Positions 52,323 to 62,318 of a stretch of 64,000 bases of DNA are shown piece by piece. A program made the position numbers and the translations under genes. The notes beneath the pieces were generated by a model. The model searched no databases. It was not told the DNA's origin and saw nothing but the letters and a program-made list of their open reading frames with translations. How positions within the stretch are numbered: position 1 is the stretch's first letter; every line of letters starts with the position of its first letter. The DNA comes from Microbacterium phyllosphaerae (lineage in GTDB: Bacteria > Actinomycetota > Actinomycetes > Actinomycetales > Microbacteriaceae). The stretch is from contig NZ_JAGIOA010000001.1 of the NCBI RefSeq assembly GCF_017876435.1, positions 620,001-684,000 of the forward strand, read 5' to 3'.

Positions 52323-54158
52323 TCAGCCGATCAGGCTCGGCTGCAGGTCGCGCAGGGTCCGACGGTGCGTCATCCGCGTCACGCCGATGGCCGCGAGGAG
52401 CAGAGCTCCGACGAGCCAGATGCCCAGCACCACGAGATCCCAGCCCGCTCTGCCGAGGTTCCCGCCGTACATCAGCTGCCGCATGGCGTCGACGACATAA
52501 CCGAGCGGCAGCACATGGTGCAGCGCAGCGAGGGGCGCGGGCAGAGTCTGCCAGGGGAAGGTTCCGCCCGCCGTCACGAGCTGCAGGACCATGAGCACCA
52601 GGCCCAGGAACTGTCCGACGGAACCCAGCCAGACGTTGAGGGCGAGGATGATCGCCGCGAACGTCGCCGACGCGAAGATCATCACGCCGAGCGTGCCGAT
52701 GGGGTTGTTGAACGTGAAGCCGAGGGTGATCGCGAGGATCCCCATGAGTCCGAGCATCTGCACGGCACCGAGCATGGCCGGGGTCAGCCAGCCGGCGAGG
52801 GTCACCCGGATCGGCGAGTGCAGGGCGGTCACGGCTCGACGCGAGATCGGCTTGACGATGAGGAACAGCGCGTAGATGCCGATCCACGCCGACAGGGCGG
52901 CGAAGAAGGGGGCGAGCCCTGCGCCGTAGTCCTCGGCGGACGCGACCTTGTCGCTCGACACCTTCACCGGGTCGGCGATCGTGTCGGCCTGCTGGGTGCG
53001 CAGTTCAGGGGTCGAGGCGGGGATCTGCTCGACCCCATCGGCCAGCCCGTCGCGCAGCTCGGCGGTGCCCGATGCGAGGGTGCCGAGTCCGTCGCGCAGC
53101 TGCGCCGCGCCGTCGTTCGCAGCCGCCGCTCCAGTGGCGACGGTCTTCGCCCCCGAGGCGAGCTGCGAGGCGCCGGATGCCACGGATGCGGCGCCCGCCG
53201 CGAGCTGATCGACCTTGTCGACCGCGTTCTGCACGGTGGTGTTGCCCTCTTCGAGACGGGTGCCGAGCGGATCGAGGGTGGCCAGCACCTGGTCGATCTC
53301 GTCCTGCGTGAGACCTTGGTCGGTCAGGACGGTCGTGATGTCCTCCCGCACCTGAGGCAGCGCGTTCGTCGCCTGCTGCACGGCCGAGCCTGCTCGGTCG
53401 GCGACGTCGGCGAGTTGACGATTGCCGTCGCTCACCTGCTGGGCCCCCGACGCGAGGGTGGCCGCGCCGCTCGCGAGCTGCGACGTCCCGCTGGCGAGCT
53501 TGCTGGTGCCGTCGGCGAGGGTCGTGCTTCCGGTGGCTGCCGTGTTGGCGCCGTCGGTGAGCTGGTTCGCTCCGTCGACCGCGGTGACCAGGCTGTCGCG
53601 CACGTCGCTGAGTCCGGTGAGCAGCCGTTCCGCGGCCTCGCTGCCGACCATCTCGGCCACCGAGCTGCGGATCTTCTCGACCGCCTGCGTGCCCATCGAC
53701 GAGGCCAGGTAGTTGTTGGCGTCGTTGGTCTCGAGGTCGATTCGCGCCTGGTGCGGATCGTCGCCGGCGGCGGAGGTCAGCGCCGCCGAGAAGTCGGCGG
53801 GGATCGTGACGGTGAAGTCGACCGTGCCCTCGCGCAGAGCATCCGCCGCCTCGTCGGCCGACATGCGCTGCCAGTCGAAGGCATTGCCCTCGATGAGGTT
53901 CTCGGCGACGTCCTCGCCGTAGTTGACGGTCTCTCCGGTCGGAGCGTCCGTGCCTGTGGTGGGCGTCGCCGCACCCTCGTCGTCGACGACCAGCGCGACC
54001 GGCACATCGGGGAACTTCGCGTAGGGATCCTGGTTGGCCCAGAGGTAGAGGCCGCCGTAGAGGATCGGCACGCACACGAGCGCGATCAGGGCGATGATGC
54101 CCATCTTGCTGGCGGTGAGGCGCCGCAGCTCGGCGGCGATCATCGAGGGAACCTTCAT
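52323..54158 (-). CDS. YhgE/Pip-domain ABC-2-like membrane protein
   Basis: Membrane protein of 611 aa. One N-terminal helix (about 20-42) is followed by a large extracellular region (about 45-390) with the YhgE/Pip N-domain (VALVVDDEGAATP and LREGTVDFTVTIPADFSAAL). A long stretch of Ala/Gly-rich quasi-repeats LASGA-x-LA-GA follows (about 210-370), and five or six helices end the protein (about 415-600, ABC-2 permease-like). Relatives include phage-infection protein Pip and type VII secretion-associated EsaA. It overlaps the degenerate ATPase-like gene by 4 nt, suggesting a joint complex. Confidence 0.88.
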   Translation of the reverse strand: MKVPSMIAAELRRLTASKMGIIALIALVCVPILYGGLYLWANQDPYAKFPDVPVALVVDDEGAATPTTGTDAPTGETVNYGEDVAENLIEGNAFDWQRMSADEAADALREGTVDFTVTIPADFSAALTSAAGDDPHQARIDLETNDANNYLASSMGTQAVEKIRSSVAEMVGSEAAERLLTGLSDVRDSLVTAVDGANQLTDGANTAATGSTTLADGTSKLASGTSQLASGAATLASGAQQVSDGNRQLADVADRAGSAVQQATNALPQVREDITTVLTDQGLTQDEIDQVLATLDPLGTRLEEGNTTVQNAVDKVDQLAAGAASVASGASQLASGAKTVATGAAAANDGAAQLRDGLGTLASGTAELRDGLADGVEQIPASTPELRTQQADTIADPVKVSSDKVASAEDYGAGLAPFFAALSAWIGIYALFLIVKPISRRAVTALHSPIRVTLAGWLTPAMLGAVQMLGLMGILAITLGFTFNNPIGTLGVMIFASATFAAIILALNVWLGSVGQFLGLVLMVLQLVTAGGTFPWQTLPAPLAALHHVLPLGYVVDAMRQLMYGGNLGRAGWDLVVLGIWLVGALLLAAIGVTRMTHRRTLRDLQPSLIG

Positions 54159-55075
54159 CGTTCGGCTCCGTTCCGGGGCGTGTGTGTGTCTGTGTCTGTG
54201 TCGTCGGCGGCCTGCGCGTCGTCGTCCGAGTCGGCGTCGTCCGTCTCGGGGGAAGGCGACTCCAGATCATCCGATGCGTCGCCGGCGTGTTCGGTGTCGG
54301 CGCGCGGTGCGTCGGCACGATCGTCGGAGTCGTCCGGCTCCTCCGGGGGAGCGGATACGTGAGCTGGCGCGTCCTCGTCGTCGACGTCGTCGGAGTCATC
54401 CGCCGATTCATCGGCCGAGTCGGCGGCAGGTGCATCGAGCACGAGCGGCTCGACGGGGCCGGAGGCGTTGATCGCCTCGAGCTCGTGCATCCGCTCGAGG
54501 GCGACGGCCGCCGAGCCGCCGATGATCACGAGCATGGCGTAGCCGCGGTCGGCGAACTCCGACGCGATGCGCCACCATCCGTCGGGGCTGCCGCCGTGCC
54601 GGTCGGGGGAGACGAGCACGATGCCCTCGGTGCCCTTGCGCAGGATCGCCAGCTCGCACAGGATGCGCACGCGCGCGGCCGGGTCGACGTTGCCGATCGG
54701 AACACCGGCCAGCTCGCCGAAGCCGAGCTGGGAGAGCCAGCGGCGGGCGTGCAGAGGCGTCGCGCCGACGCCGGCGAACATGAGCTCCTCGCCGACGACG
54801 CCCGCGAGGGTGATGTCGGCGTGCGGGTCGCTGACGTCGGGGGCATCGACGAGAGCGATCGTGCGGCGCAGCATCCGGTTGTTCGCCGTGCCGTCGATCG
54901 TGACGCGGCCGGTGTCGGGCTTCATCCGGCCGCTCGCGATGAGGCCGAGCACGCTGGGGCGCTGTTCGGTCTCGGCGAGGGCGAAGCGCACGGCTCCGGA
55001 GTGGAACTCGAGGCTCATGGTCGGCAGCGCCTGGCCGCCCTTGCCCTTGCTGACGTCATGCAGGGTGACTCTCAT
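54155..55075 (-). CDS. Degenerate ABC-ATPase-like protein with acidic tail
   Basis: Protein of 306 aa. Residues 1-200 follow the ABC nucleotide-binding-domain plan: MRVTLHDVSK start, VLGLIASGRMKPDTGRVTIDG after the Walker A position, a GNVDPAARVRILCELAILRKGTEGIVLVSPDR segment where LSGGQ and Walker B should be, and MLVIIGGS for the H-loop. However, the P-loop lysine, LSGGQ and the DE of Walker B are all absent. Residues 215-306 are an Asp/Glu-rich disordered tail. Hydrolysis is unlikely. It may be a pseudo-ATPase partner of the YhgE/Pip protein, with which it is coupled. It overlaps the TetR gene by 4 nt. Confidence 0.7.
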   Translation of the reverse strand: MRVTLHDVSKGKGGQALPTMSLEFHSGAVRFALAETEQRPSVLGLIASGRMKPDTGRVTIDGTANNRMLRRTIALVDAPDVSDPHADITLAGVVGEELMFAGVGATPLHARRWLSQLGFGELAGVPIGNVDPAARVRILCELAILRKGTEGIVLVSPDRHGGSPDGWWRIASEFADRGYAMLVIIGGSAAVALERMHELEAINASGPVEPLVLDAPAADSADESADDSDDVDDEDAPAHVSAPPEEPDDSDDRADAPRADTEHAGDASDDLESPSPETDDADSDDDAQAADDTDTDTHTPRNGAER

Positions 55076-55695
55076 GCGCTGACCTCCTGAGGGTCGACGA
55101 TGTCGGGGTGAGCGGTCAGCAGCTCGTCGGCTTCGCGCCAGGAGAGCCCCGCGATGCTGAGAAGGGTGCGGACAGCGAGGTTGGCGGCGCCGGTGCTGGC
55201 GGCATCCGTGCGTGACACGACCGTGCGGGCGACCTCTTCGATCAGTCGCGCGAGGGTCGGTGCGGCGAGGTCGGTGCGGAAGCTGCCGTCGTCCTGGCCT
55301 CGGCGGGCGAGTGCGGCGACCGTGCGGCGGAGGGGAGCGAGGGCGTCGGCGGTGTGCTCGACATGGGCCTCGTCGAGGGCCAGCGCTGCGGCGACCTGCA
55401 CGTGCGCCGCCTCCTGCCAGAGACGGGCGGCGAGGCGGGCGAGGGCGATGCGGGCGTCGGCGTCGGTCACGGATTCGGCGATCGCGTTGAAGCGCTGCGC
55501 GCCGACCGAGATGAGCTCGCGGATCAGTGCATCGCGGTCGTCGAAGTGGCCGTACAGGGTGCGACGCGAGAGGCCGGCGCTGCGGGCGATGACGTCGATC
55601 GAGGCTCGCGGGTCGGCGGCCAGGGTGGCGCGGGCCGCATCGAGGATGCCGGCGCGGTTCTCGACGGAGTCGCGGCGGGGAGCACGGGTGGTCAT
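55072..55695 (-). CDS. TetR-family transcriptional regulator
   Basis: TetR repressor of 207 aa. The N-terminal helix-turn-helix is SIDVIARSAGLSRRTLYGHFDDRDALI (about 35-61, read in parts). The rest is the ligand-binding and dimerisation domain. The ATG at 55695 is chosen over a longer frame because TACAAT lies exactly 6 nt upstream (complement 55702-55707). It is the first gene of a three-gene coupled operon with the pseudo-ATPase and YhgE/Pip genes, and likely represses it. Confidence 0.9.
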   Translation of the reverse strand: MTTRAPRRDSVENRAGILDAARATLAADPRASIDVIARSAGLSRRTLYGHFDDRDALIRELISVGAQRFNAIAESVTDADARIALARLAARLWQEAAHVQVAAALALDEAHVEHTADALAPLRRTVAALARRGQDDGSFRTDLAAPTLARLIEEVARTVVSRTDAASTGAANLAVRTLLSIAGLSWREADELLTAHPDIVDPQEVSA

Positions 55696-55701
55696 ACGTC
55701 G

Positions 55702-55731
55702 ATTGTACTTATAGTGCACACGTGTGTGCAA
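55702..55731 (-). promoter_or_regulatory. Promoter and TetR operator of the YhgE/Pip operon
   Basis: On the minus strand TTGCAC (-35) and TACAAT (-10) are separated by 18 nt. Between and across them lies the inverted repeat TGCACAC/GTGTGCA (55715-55721 and 55724-55730). Repressor binding would cover the promoter. Confidence 0.7.
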
Positions 55732-55807
55732 GATAACTCGGCGGACTCACAGAGTCCGGCGCGGGGGAGCGCGGATGCGGAGCGCGCAGATGCGGAGAGC
55801 GCAGACA

Positions 55808-55847
55808 GAGAGAGGGGGCGGATGCCGCAGCATCCGCCCCCTCTCTC
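55808..55847 (-). terminator. Terminator after argG
   Basis: Perfect 18-bp stem, GAGAGAGGGGGCGGATGC against GCATCCGCCCCCTCTCTC, with a 4-nt loop, 13 nt after the argG stop. Without T tract; it could also protect argG from transcription coming from the other side. Confidence 0.8.
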
Positions 55848-55859
55848 AGCAGAAGAGCG

Positions 55860-58110
<2,251 letters not shown>

Positions 58111-58256
58111 TCCCCCTCCGAACGCGGCGACGGCGGTCATTCTGGTGTGCCGTCATACGTGTTTCCATGACCTCAAATGTAGACAAAAGTAGGATGCACG
58201 GCTGCGATGGGGCATTCACACTGAACGAGTCAGTTCATCAACGCTCGCGATCGTGA

Positions 58257-58412
58257 GCGGCGACGATCGGAGATGAGATCACGCGGCAGTGGAGCGACGA
58301 CCTGAATTCGCTGCCCCCGATCGTGTGGCGCAGCGTCGCCGCCGACGCGCTCCTGCTCGACCGCCTCGGGATCTTCGAGCCTCGGGCTGGTTTTCGGAGG
58401 CCACCTCCATGA
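58257..58412 (+). pseudogene. Coding-like segment without a start codon, coupled to the ABC ATPase
   Basis: From just after a TGA (58254-58256) this frame runs 51 codons and ends in a TGA that overlaps the ATPase ATG (ATGA). Between about 58269 and 58385 almost every third base is G or C, as in real genes here (EITRQWSDDLNSL and VWRSVAADALLLDRLGIFE). No ATG, GTG or TTG initiates the well-coded part; the first GTG is at 58323. A GGAG at 58269-58272 precedes ATG 58273, which is in the wrong frame. An in-frame ATG at 58167 is cut off by the TGA at 58254. It may be a broken gene, a frameshifted gene or one with an unusual start. Confidence 0.4.
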
Positions 58413-59029
58413 TCGAGCTGATCGATGTCTCGAAGACCTACGGCACGGGCAAGGTCGCGCTGCATCCGACCTCTGCGCGGTTCGGAAGAGGTGAGCTGGT
58501 GTGGCTCAGCGGCCCGTCAGGATCGGGCAAGAGCACGCTCCTCGGCATCGCCTCGCTGCTCGTCCTCGAGTCCACCGGGACCGTGATCGTGGACGGCCAG
58601 AAGGTCGCACGCGACGATACGACCCGGAACCTCGTCCGCGAACGGCGATTCGGGATCGTCCCGCAGACGCCGCGTCTCTTCGCCGAGCTGACACCCGCGC
58701 AGAACGTCATGCTCGCGGCACCCTCGATCACCCGGGAGGACGCGGAACGCGCGCTCGGTCGCGTCGGTCTCCGCCAGCGAGCGGCGCGCAGCGTCAAGAC
58801 CATGTCGGGGGGCGAGCAGCAGCGCGTCTCGATCGCGCGAGCCCTCGCGAAGGATCCCGACGTCCTGTTCGCGGATGAGCCGACATCGTCGCTGGATGAC
58901 GCGAACGCGAGCGCGATCTGGGGGATCCTGCGTGACGCCGTCGACAGCGGACGCGCCGTCGTCGTCGCCTCGCACGACGCGCGGATCGCCGGTCACGCCG
59001 ACCGTCGCGTGGCGATCGGAGCGGTGTGA
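58409..59029 (+). CDS. ABC transporter ATP-binding protein (LolD/MacB type)
   Basis: ATPase of 206 aa with intact motifs: Walker A GPSGSGKS near 35-42, Q-loop in IVPQTPRLF, signature MSGGEQQ near 131, Walker B VLFADEP near 152 and switch His in VASHDAR. GGAGG lies 8 nt before the ATG. It overlaps the upstream coding-like segment by 4 nt and meets the permease gene at TGATG. With that permease it forms an FtsX/MacB-type transporter. Confidence 0.93.
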   Translation: MIELIDVSKTYGTGKVALHPTSARFGRGELVWLSGPSGSGKSTLLGIASLLVLESTGTVIVDGQKVARDDTTRNLVRERRFGIVPQTPRLFAELTPAQNVMLAAPSITREDAERALGRVGLRQRAARSVKTMSGGEQQRVSIARALAKDPDVLFADEPTSSLDDANASAIWGILRDAVDSGRAVVVASHDARIAGHADRRVAIGAV

Positions 59030-60246
59030 TGCGGCGTGCGAGCGCACTGGCGCGCTGGCTGATTCCCAGCCTCGTCCGGGCCAACCGATCTCTCGTGATC
59101 CTCTCCGTGCTCGGCATCGCCGTGTTCGGGACACTCATCCCCCTCGCCTCCGACACCGCGGATTCGGCGGCCACGACGAAGGAGGGCCTCGGCGCCGCTG
59201 TGCTGCGCGCGATCATGATCAGCCCGTCGATCGAGTCCGACGCCCAGGGCGACCTCTTCCATGCAGATGACCTCGCCGAAGTGCGGGCGGTCGAGGGCAT
59301 CGAGTCCGCCGTCGGGTGGGCTCAGACAGGTATAGAGGTGTCCTCGGGGTCGATGACCGTCGGGCCGTTCCTGACGCCGCGATTCTCGCCGCTGCAGCCG
59401 CGCGTGACGCACGGTCGCGAGCCGGTGGCGGAGGGGGAGATCCTTCTTGCCGAATCCGACCTCGACGAGCTCGGCGCCGACGTCGGCGCTGTTCTGACCG
59501 CCCGGCACGATCGCTACCTCTCCGAGAACCTCAGAGAGGGCGTGGCCGTTCAGGTCACGGTTGTCGGCGCGTTCGACGATGCCTTCGCCGGTCTCGACGG
59601 AGAGGACGTCGCCTACGCTCTGCCGGAGTGGGTCGACAGCATCCGGGCCATCGGGCAGGGAGTGCCGGCGGATGCGATCCAGAGTCGACTGGAGTACCTG
59701 GAGATCTACGCGGTGGTGGACAGTGCCGATCGCCTCTCGGAGGTGGTGGACGAGCTGCGCGGCCGAGGGTACGTCGCAGGAGGTCTCGGCGCGCTGCTGT
59801 CAGCGGTGCAACCGGTCCAGGCCGCACTGCAGATGGCGAAGGTCGTACTGGGAGCCCTGCTCGTCGTGTTCCTGCTCGTGGTCGGCGGAGGAGCGGCGGC
59901 CGCCCTCGTCGGCGCGAAGCGCGCGGAGATCGGCGTGCTCCGCGCCTTCGGATGGCGTCGCGGCCGTGTGCTGTGGGCGTTCGTGGCGCAGTTCGCCCTG
60001 CTCGGCGCCGTGATCGCGGTCTCGGGTGCGACGCTCAGTGCTCTCGGCGCGGCTCTCCTGGCCCTCGTGTTCCCGACGGGCGTGTTCGGACTGCCCCTGG
60101 TCATGGCGATCTCGGTCGACTCGGTCGCCTACTTCTCCGCGCTGCTGTTCATCCCGCCGCTCGCGTTCGCCGCCGCGGCGTTCCTCCCCGCGTGTCGAGC
60201 GGCATCCATCCCGCCGGACGAGGTTCTCCGCGATGTCGGTCGGTGA
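59029..60246 (+). CDS. ABC transporter permease, FtsX/MacB-like
   Basis: Permease of 405 aa with the MacB plan: a first helix (about 17-40), an extracellular domain of about 220 residues (45-265) and three C-terminal helices (about 275-390) with the coupling segment GAKRAEIGVLRAFGWRRGRVLWAF. The final PACRAASIPPDEVLRD is typical of the family. ATG 59029 shares a base with the ATPase stop; a GTG one codon earlier is possible. It probably exports or senses a peptide or lipoprotein. The 3' end overlaps a small HTH gene by 14 nt. Confidence 0.87.
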   Translation: MRRASALARWLIPSLVRANRSLVILSVLGIAVFGTLIPLASDTADSAATTKEGLGAAVLRAIMISPSIESDAQGDLFHADDLAEVRAVEGIESAVGWAQTGIEVSSGSMTVGPFLTPRFSPLQPRVTHGREPVAEGEILLAESDLDELGADVGAVLTARHDRYLSENLREGVAVQVTVVGAFDDAFAGLDGEDVAYALPEWVDSIRAIGQGVPADAIQSRLEYLEIYAVVDSADRLSEVVDELRGRGYVAGGLGALLSAVQPVQAALQMAKVVLGALLVVFLLVVGGGAAAALVGAKRAEIGVLRAFGWRRGRVLWAFVAQFALLGAVIAVSGATLSALGAALLALVFPTGVFGLPLVMAISVDSVAYFSALLFIPPLAFAAAAFLPACRAASIPPDEVLRDVGR

Positions 60247-60478
60247 CGCGAACGCGGAGCACTCCCGGCAGCGTCCGGAGCTCACCGCGCGCGAACTCGC
60301 GATCGTCGAACTTCTGGCACGGGGTCTCTCCAACGCCGAGATCGGCGAGCAGCTGCATCTTGCGGAGGCGACCGTGAAGGCCCACCTCGGCCGTGTCATG
60401 GCCAAGTGGCAGGTCAGAGATCGGCTTCAGGTCGTGCTGGTGTTCCTCGGACACCTCGAGCCGCGCTCCGCCCGATGA
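60233..60478 (+). CDS. Small stand-alone LuxR-type HTH protein
   Basis: Protein of 81 aa, essentially only a GerE/LuxR DNA-binding domain (about 15-78). ELTARELAIVELLARGLSNAEIGEQL, read in parts, and TVKAHLGRVMAKWQV are the canonical helices. It lacks a receiver or ligand domain. The ATG lies inside the permease gene (14-nt overlap), so it is cotranscribed with the ABC genes. It may regulate them or be the surviving tail of a response regulator; no histidine kinase is adjacent. Confidence 0.85.
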   Translation: MSVGDANAEHSRQRPELTARELAIVELLARGLSNAEIGEQLHLAEATVKAHLGRVMAKWQVRDRLQVVLVFLGHLEPRSAR

Positions 60479-60481
60479 AGG

Positions 60482-60515
60482 GGATGCCGAACGGTCGCGT
60501 CGCCGGCCGGCATCC
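60482..60515. terminator. Hairpin between convergent HTH and VapC genes
   Basis: GGATGCCG (60482-60489) pairs with CGGCATCC (60508-60515) in the 39-bp gap between convergent genes; probable bidirectional terminator without T tract. Confidence 0.5.
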
Positions 60516-60517
60516 GA

Positions 60518-60955
60518 TCAGATGATTCGGATGTCGGTCTTGAGCTTCGCGTAGGTTCCGATCGCGCGCCGATCGCAGGTGAGCAGCGTGATGCCGGCTG
60601 ACCGCGCCGCGAGTGCGACGAGGCCGTCGTACACGGCGCCTCCGGCGACGCCGGCGACGGCCAGCTCGGACACGGCCCGCACCGCCTCGTCAGGGGGCAG
60701 GGCGACGGATCCGGGAAACTCGTGGGCGATCACCCGCGCGGCGGCCTCGGGACTCAGCCTGCTGCCGCCGGGAAGCCGGGTGAGCACCGAGTATGTCTCG
60801 AGCAGGGCGTGCCCCGACAGGCCGAGGCCGAGGCCCGTGCACGCCGAGCGGACCGCGTCGTGGGCAGCACTGTCTTCCGTGACGAGGGCGATCGCGGCGC
60901 TCGTGTCGAGGAGCAGATCAGCGCTGGTCGGCAAGCCGGAGCTCCCGGATGTCAT
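60518..60955 (-). CDS. vapC: PIN-domain toxin VapC
   Basis: PIN-domain ribonuclease of 145 aa. Acidic metal ligands are D17 (LLLDTSAAIA), a Glu in HALLETYSVL near 54, and Asp residues in AVYDGLVALAA and TCDRRAIG. All are present, so the toxin appears active; VapC enzymes cut tRNA or rRNA. The ATG at 60955 overlaps vapB by 38 nt. A downstream TTG near the VapB stop would start closer to the conserved LLLDTSA and is possible. Confidence 0.9.
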   Translation of the reverse strand: MTSGSSGLPTSADLLLDTSAAIALVTEDSAAHDAVRSACTGLGLGLSGHALLETYSVLTRLPGGSRLSPEAAARVIAHEFPGSVALPPDEAVRAVSELAVAGVAGGAVYDGLVALAARSAGITLLTCDRRAIGTYAKLKTDIRII

Positions 60956-61151
60956 CTGGCGTGAGAGTGGCCCCGCTGCCGCGGACGACCAGGCGTCCGT
61001 CCTTCTCGACGAGGTCGTCAGGAGCGGCGACCTCGATCCGGATGCCGGTGCCGTCGATCATGATGTCGACCGGACCCGGAAGGATGCCGAGGCGTTCACG
61101 GATCGACGCGGGGATCACGATCCGCCCTGCCTTGTCGATGGTCGTGTGCAT
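60918..61151 (-). CDS. vapB: AbrB/SpoVT-type antitoxin VapB
   Basis: Antitoxin of 77 aa. The swapped-hairpin AbrB DNA-binding fold is seen in TTIDKAGRIVIPASIRERLGI (about 3-23), followed by a C-terminal segment that would bind VapC. TAACGT lies 6 nt before the ATG (complement 61158-61163), overlapped by an inverted repeat. It is first in the operon, followed by vapC with overlapping frames. Confidence 0.9.
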   Translation of the reverse strand: MHTTIDKAGRIVIPASIRERLGILPGPVDIMIDGTGIRIEVAAPDDLVEKDGRLVVRGSGATLTPDDIRELRLADQR

Positions 61152-61157
61152 GCCACG

Positions 61158-61176
61158 ACGTTACCATCGCAGTGGT
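61158..61176 (-). promoter_or_regulatory. VapBC promoter/operator
   Basis: TACCA (61162-61166) and TGGTA (61172-61176) form an inverted repeat with a 5-nt spacer that overlaps the TAACGT -10 box of vapB. Autorepression by the VapBC complex is the expected role. Confidence 0.55.
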
Positions 61177-61190
61177 AGACAAGGCAGAGT

Positions 61191-62318
61191 TCACTGGAAT
61201 CCCGGGTAGTCCTTCAGCTTCTCCTCGAACTCGGCGCGATCGGCCTCGCTGAGCACGGCGCTCGCGATCACGACCATCTGCAGGCCCTCCAGGGGTTCCC
61301 CCGTGCGGGCGCTCTGCGCCTCGCGGTTCGTGAGGAAGTCTCCCGTCGGGTCGTTCGAGAGGTCGTAGATGTTGGCGTACAGCCGCGTCGGGTCGGGGTA
61401 GTTGTCGGTGTAGTACTCCCAGGTGTGCTGCTTGCGGGGATCCTCGCTGCCGTAGAGCTTCGCGATCACCGAAGGGTCGAGACCCGAGTACTCGCCGTTG
61501 AAGGAGTACAGCGGGGGCATCCCGTGCTCGGCGACGACCTGGTCGATCGTGTTCATGACGTCGAGCTTGAGGCTGTAGCCGTGGATCGGCTCGGTCGTCG
61601 CCCACCCGACCGAGCTGTACTCGATCAGCATCGACTCCCCGCCGTAGCCGTTGCGCTCCGGACGCAGATCCTCGTCGCCGACCTTCACCCACTCGTATCC
61701 GTACTCGGCGGTGATGCGCTCGCGGATGTCGGCGAACAGCGCGTCGGCCTCGGCCCTGACCTCTTCCAGCGACTGCTGGTTCAGGGCATCCTGGGGATCC
61801 GTGTCCTTGATGCCGGGGTAGGCCTCTTCGTGCTTCTGCTCGTCGGTTTTCATGCCGTCGTAGCTGCCGGAGGCCGACGTCTGCAGAGCGCCGATCCCGC
61901 CGACCGTGGCGACATTGAACACGAGCGTGATCGCGAGCGCGATCACGGCGAATCGGCGCCCCCGCGACGAGAAGAGGGCCCCGATGATCACCGCGACGAC
62001 CACGAGCTGCAGAGCCAGCATGGTCACGCCGTAGAGCGCATCGGTCGCGCCCACCGCCATCGTGATCAGCAGGATCAGCGCGAACAGGATGCCGACGATC
62101 AACGCGCTCCATCCGAGCGCGTTCGCCGGCTTCCGCTCGGCGGCGGAGACCTCGGATGCCGTGGCCGTCGCGCTCGCCGCGGGAGCCCCCGGCACCTGCG
62201 TCGTGATGGGGCCCGCCTGTCGGCGTGCGTTGCGGTAGCCTCCCGGCGGCGGAACGGGCGGTGCGCCCTCGGTGCCGGCGACGTAGCGTGCCCGCTGCTT
62301 CTCGTGATCCATCACCAT
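61191..62318 (-). CDS. Membrane protein of unknown function
   Basis: Protein of 375 aa, not recognised. The N-terminal 65 residues are polar and Pro/Ala-rich, with VPPPGGYRNARRQ. Three hydrophobic helices lie at about 68-90, 93-113 and 119-145. A soluble C-terminal domain of about 225 residues follows, rich in acidic and aromatic residues (EYGYEWVKVGDEDL and HTWEYYTDNYPDPTRLY). It begins with ATGGTGA overlapping the upstream gene's stop, so it belongs to the VWA cluster. The C-terminal domain is probably exported. Confidence 0.65.
   Translation of the reverse strand: MVMDHEKQRARYVAGTEGAPPVPPPGGYRNARRQAGPITTQVPGAPAASATATASEVSAAERKPANALGWSALIVGILFALILLITMAVGATDALYGVTMLALQLVVVAVIIGALFSSRGRRFAVIALAITLVFNVATVGGIGALQTSASGSYDGMKTDEQKHEEAYPGIKDTDPQDALNQQSLEEVRAEADALFADIRERITAEYGYEWVKVGDEDLRPERNGYGGESMLIEYSSVGWATTEPIHGYSLKLDVMNTIDQVVAEHGMPPLYSFNGEYSGLDPSVIAKLYGSEDPRKQHTWEYYTDNYPDPTRLYANIYDLSNDPTGDFLTNREAQSARTGEPLEGLQMVVIASAVLSEADRAEFEEKLKDYPGFQ

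Noticed and set aside
58409..60478. Lantibiotic or bacteriocin cluster
   Set aside because: There is an FtsX-like transporter and an HTH protein, but no modification enzyme, protease domain or convincing precursor peptide; the upstream coding-like segment lacks a start.
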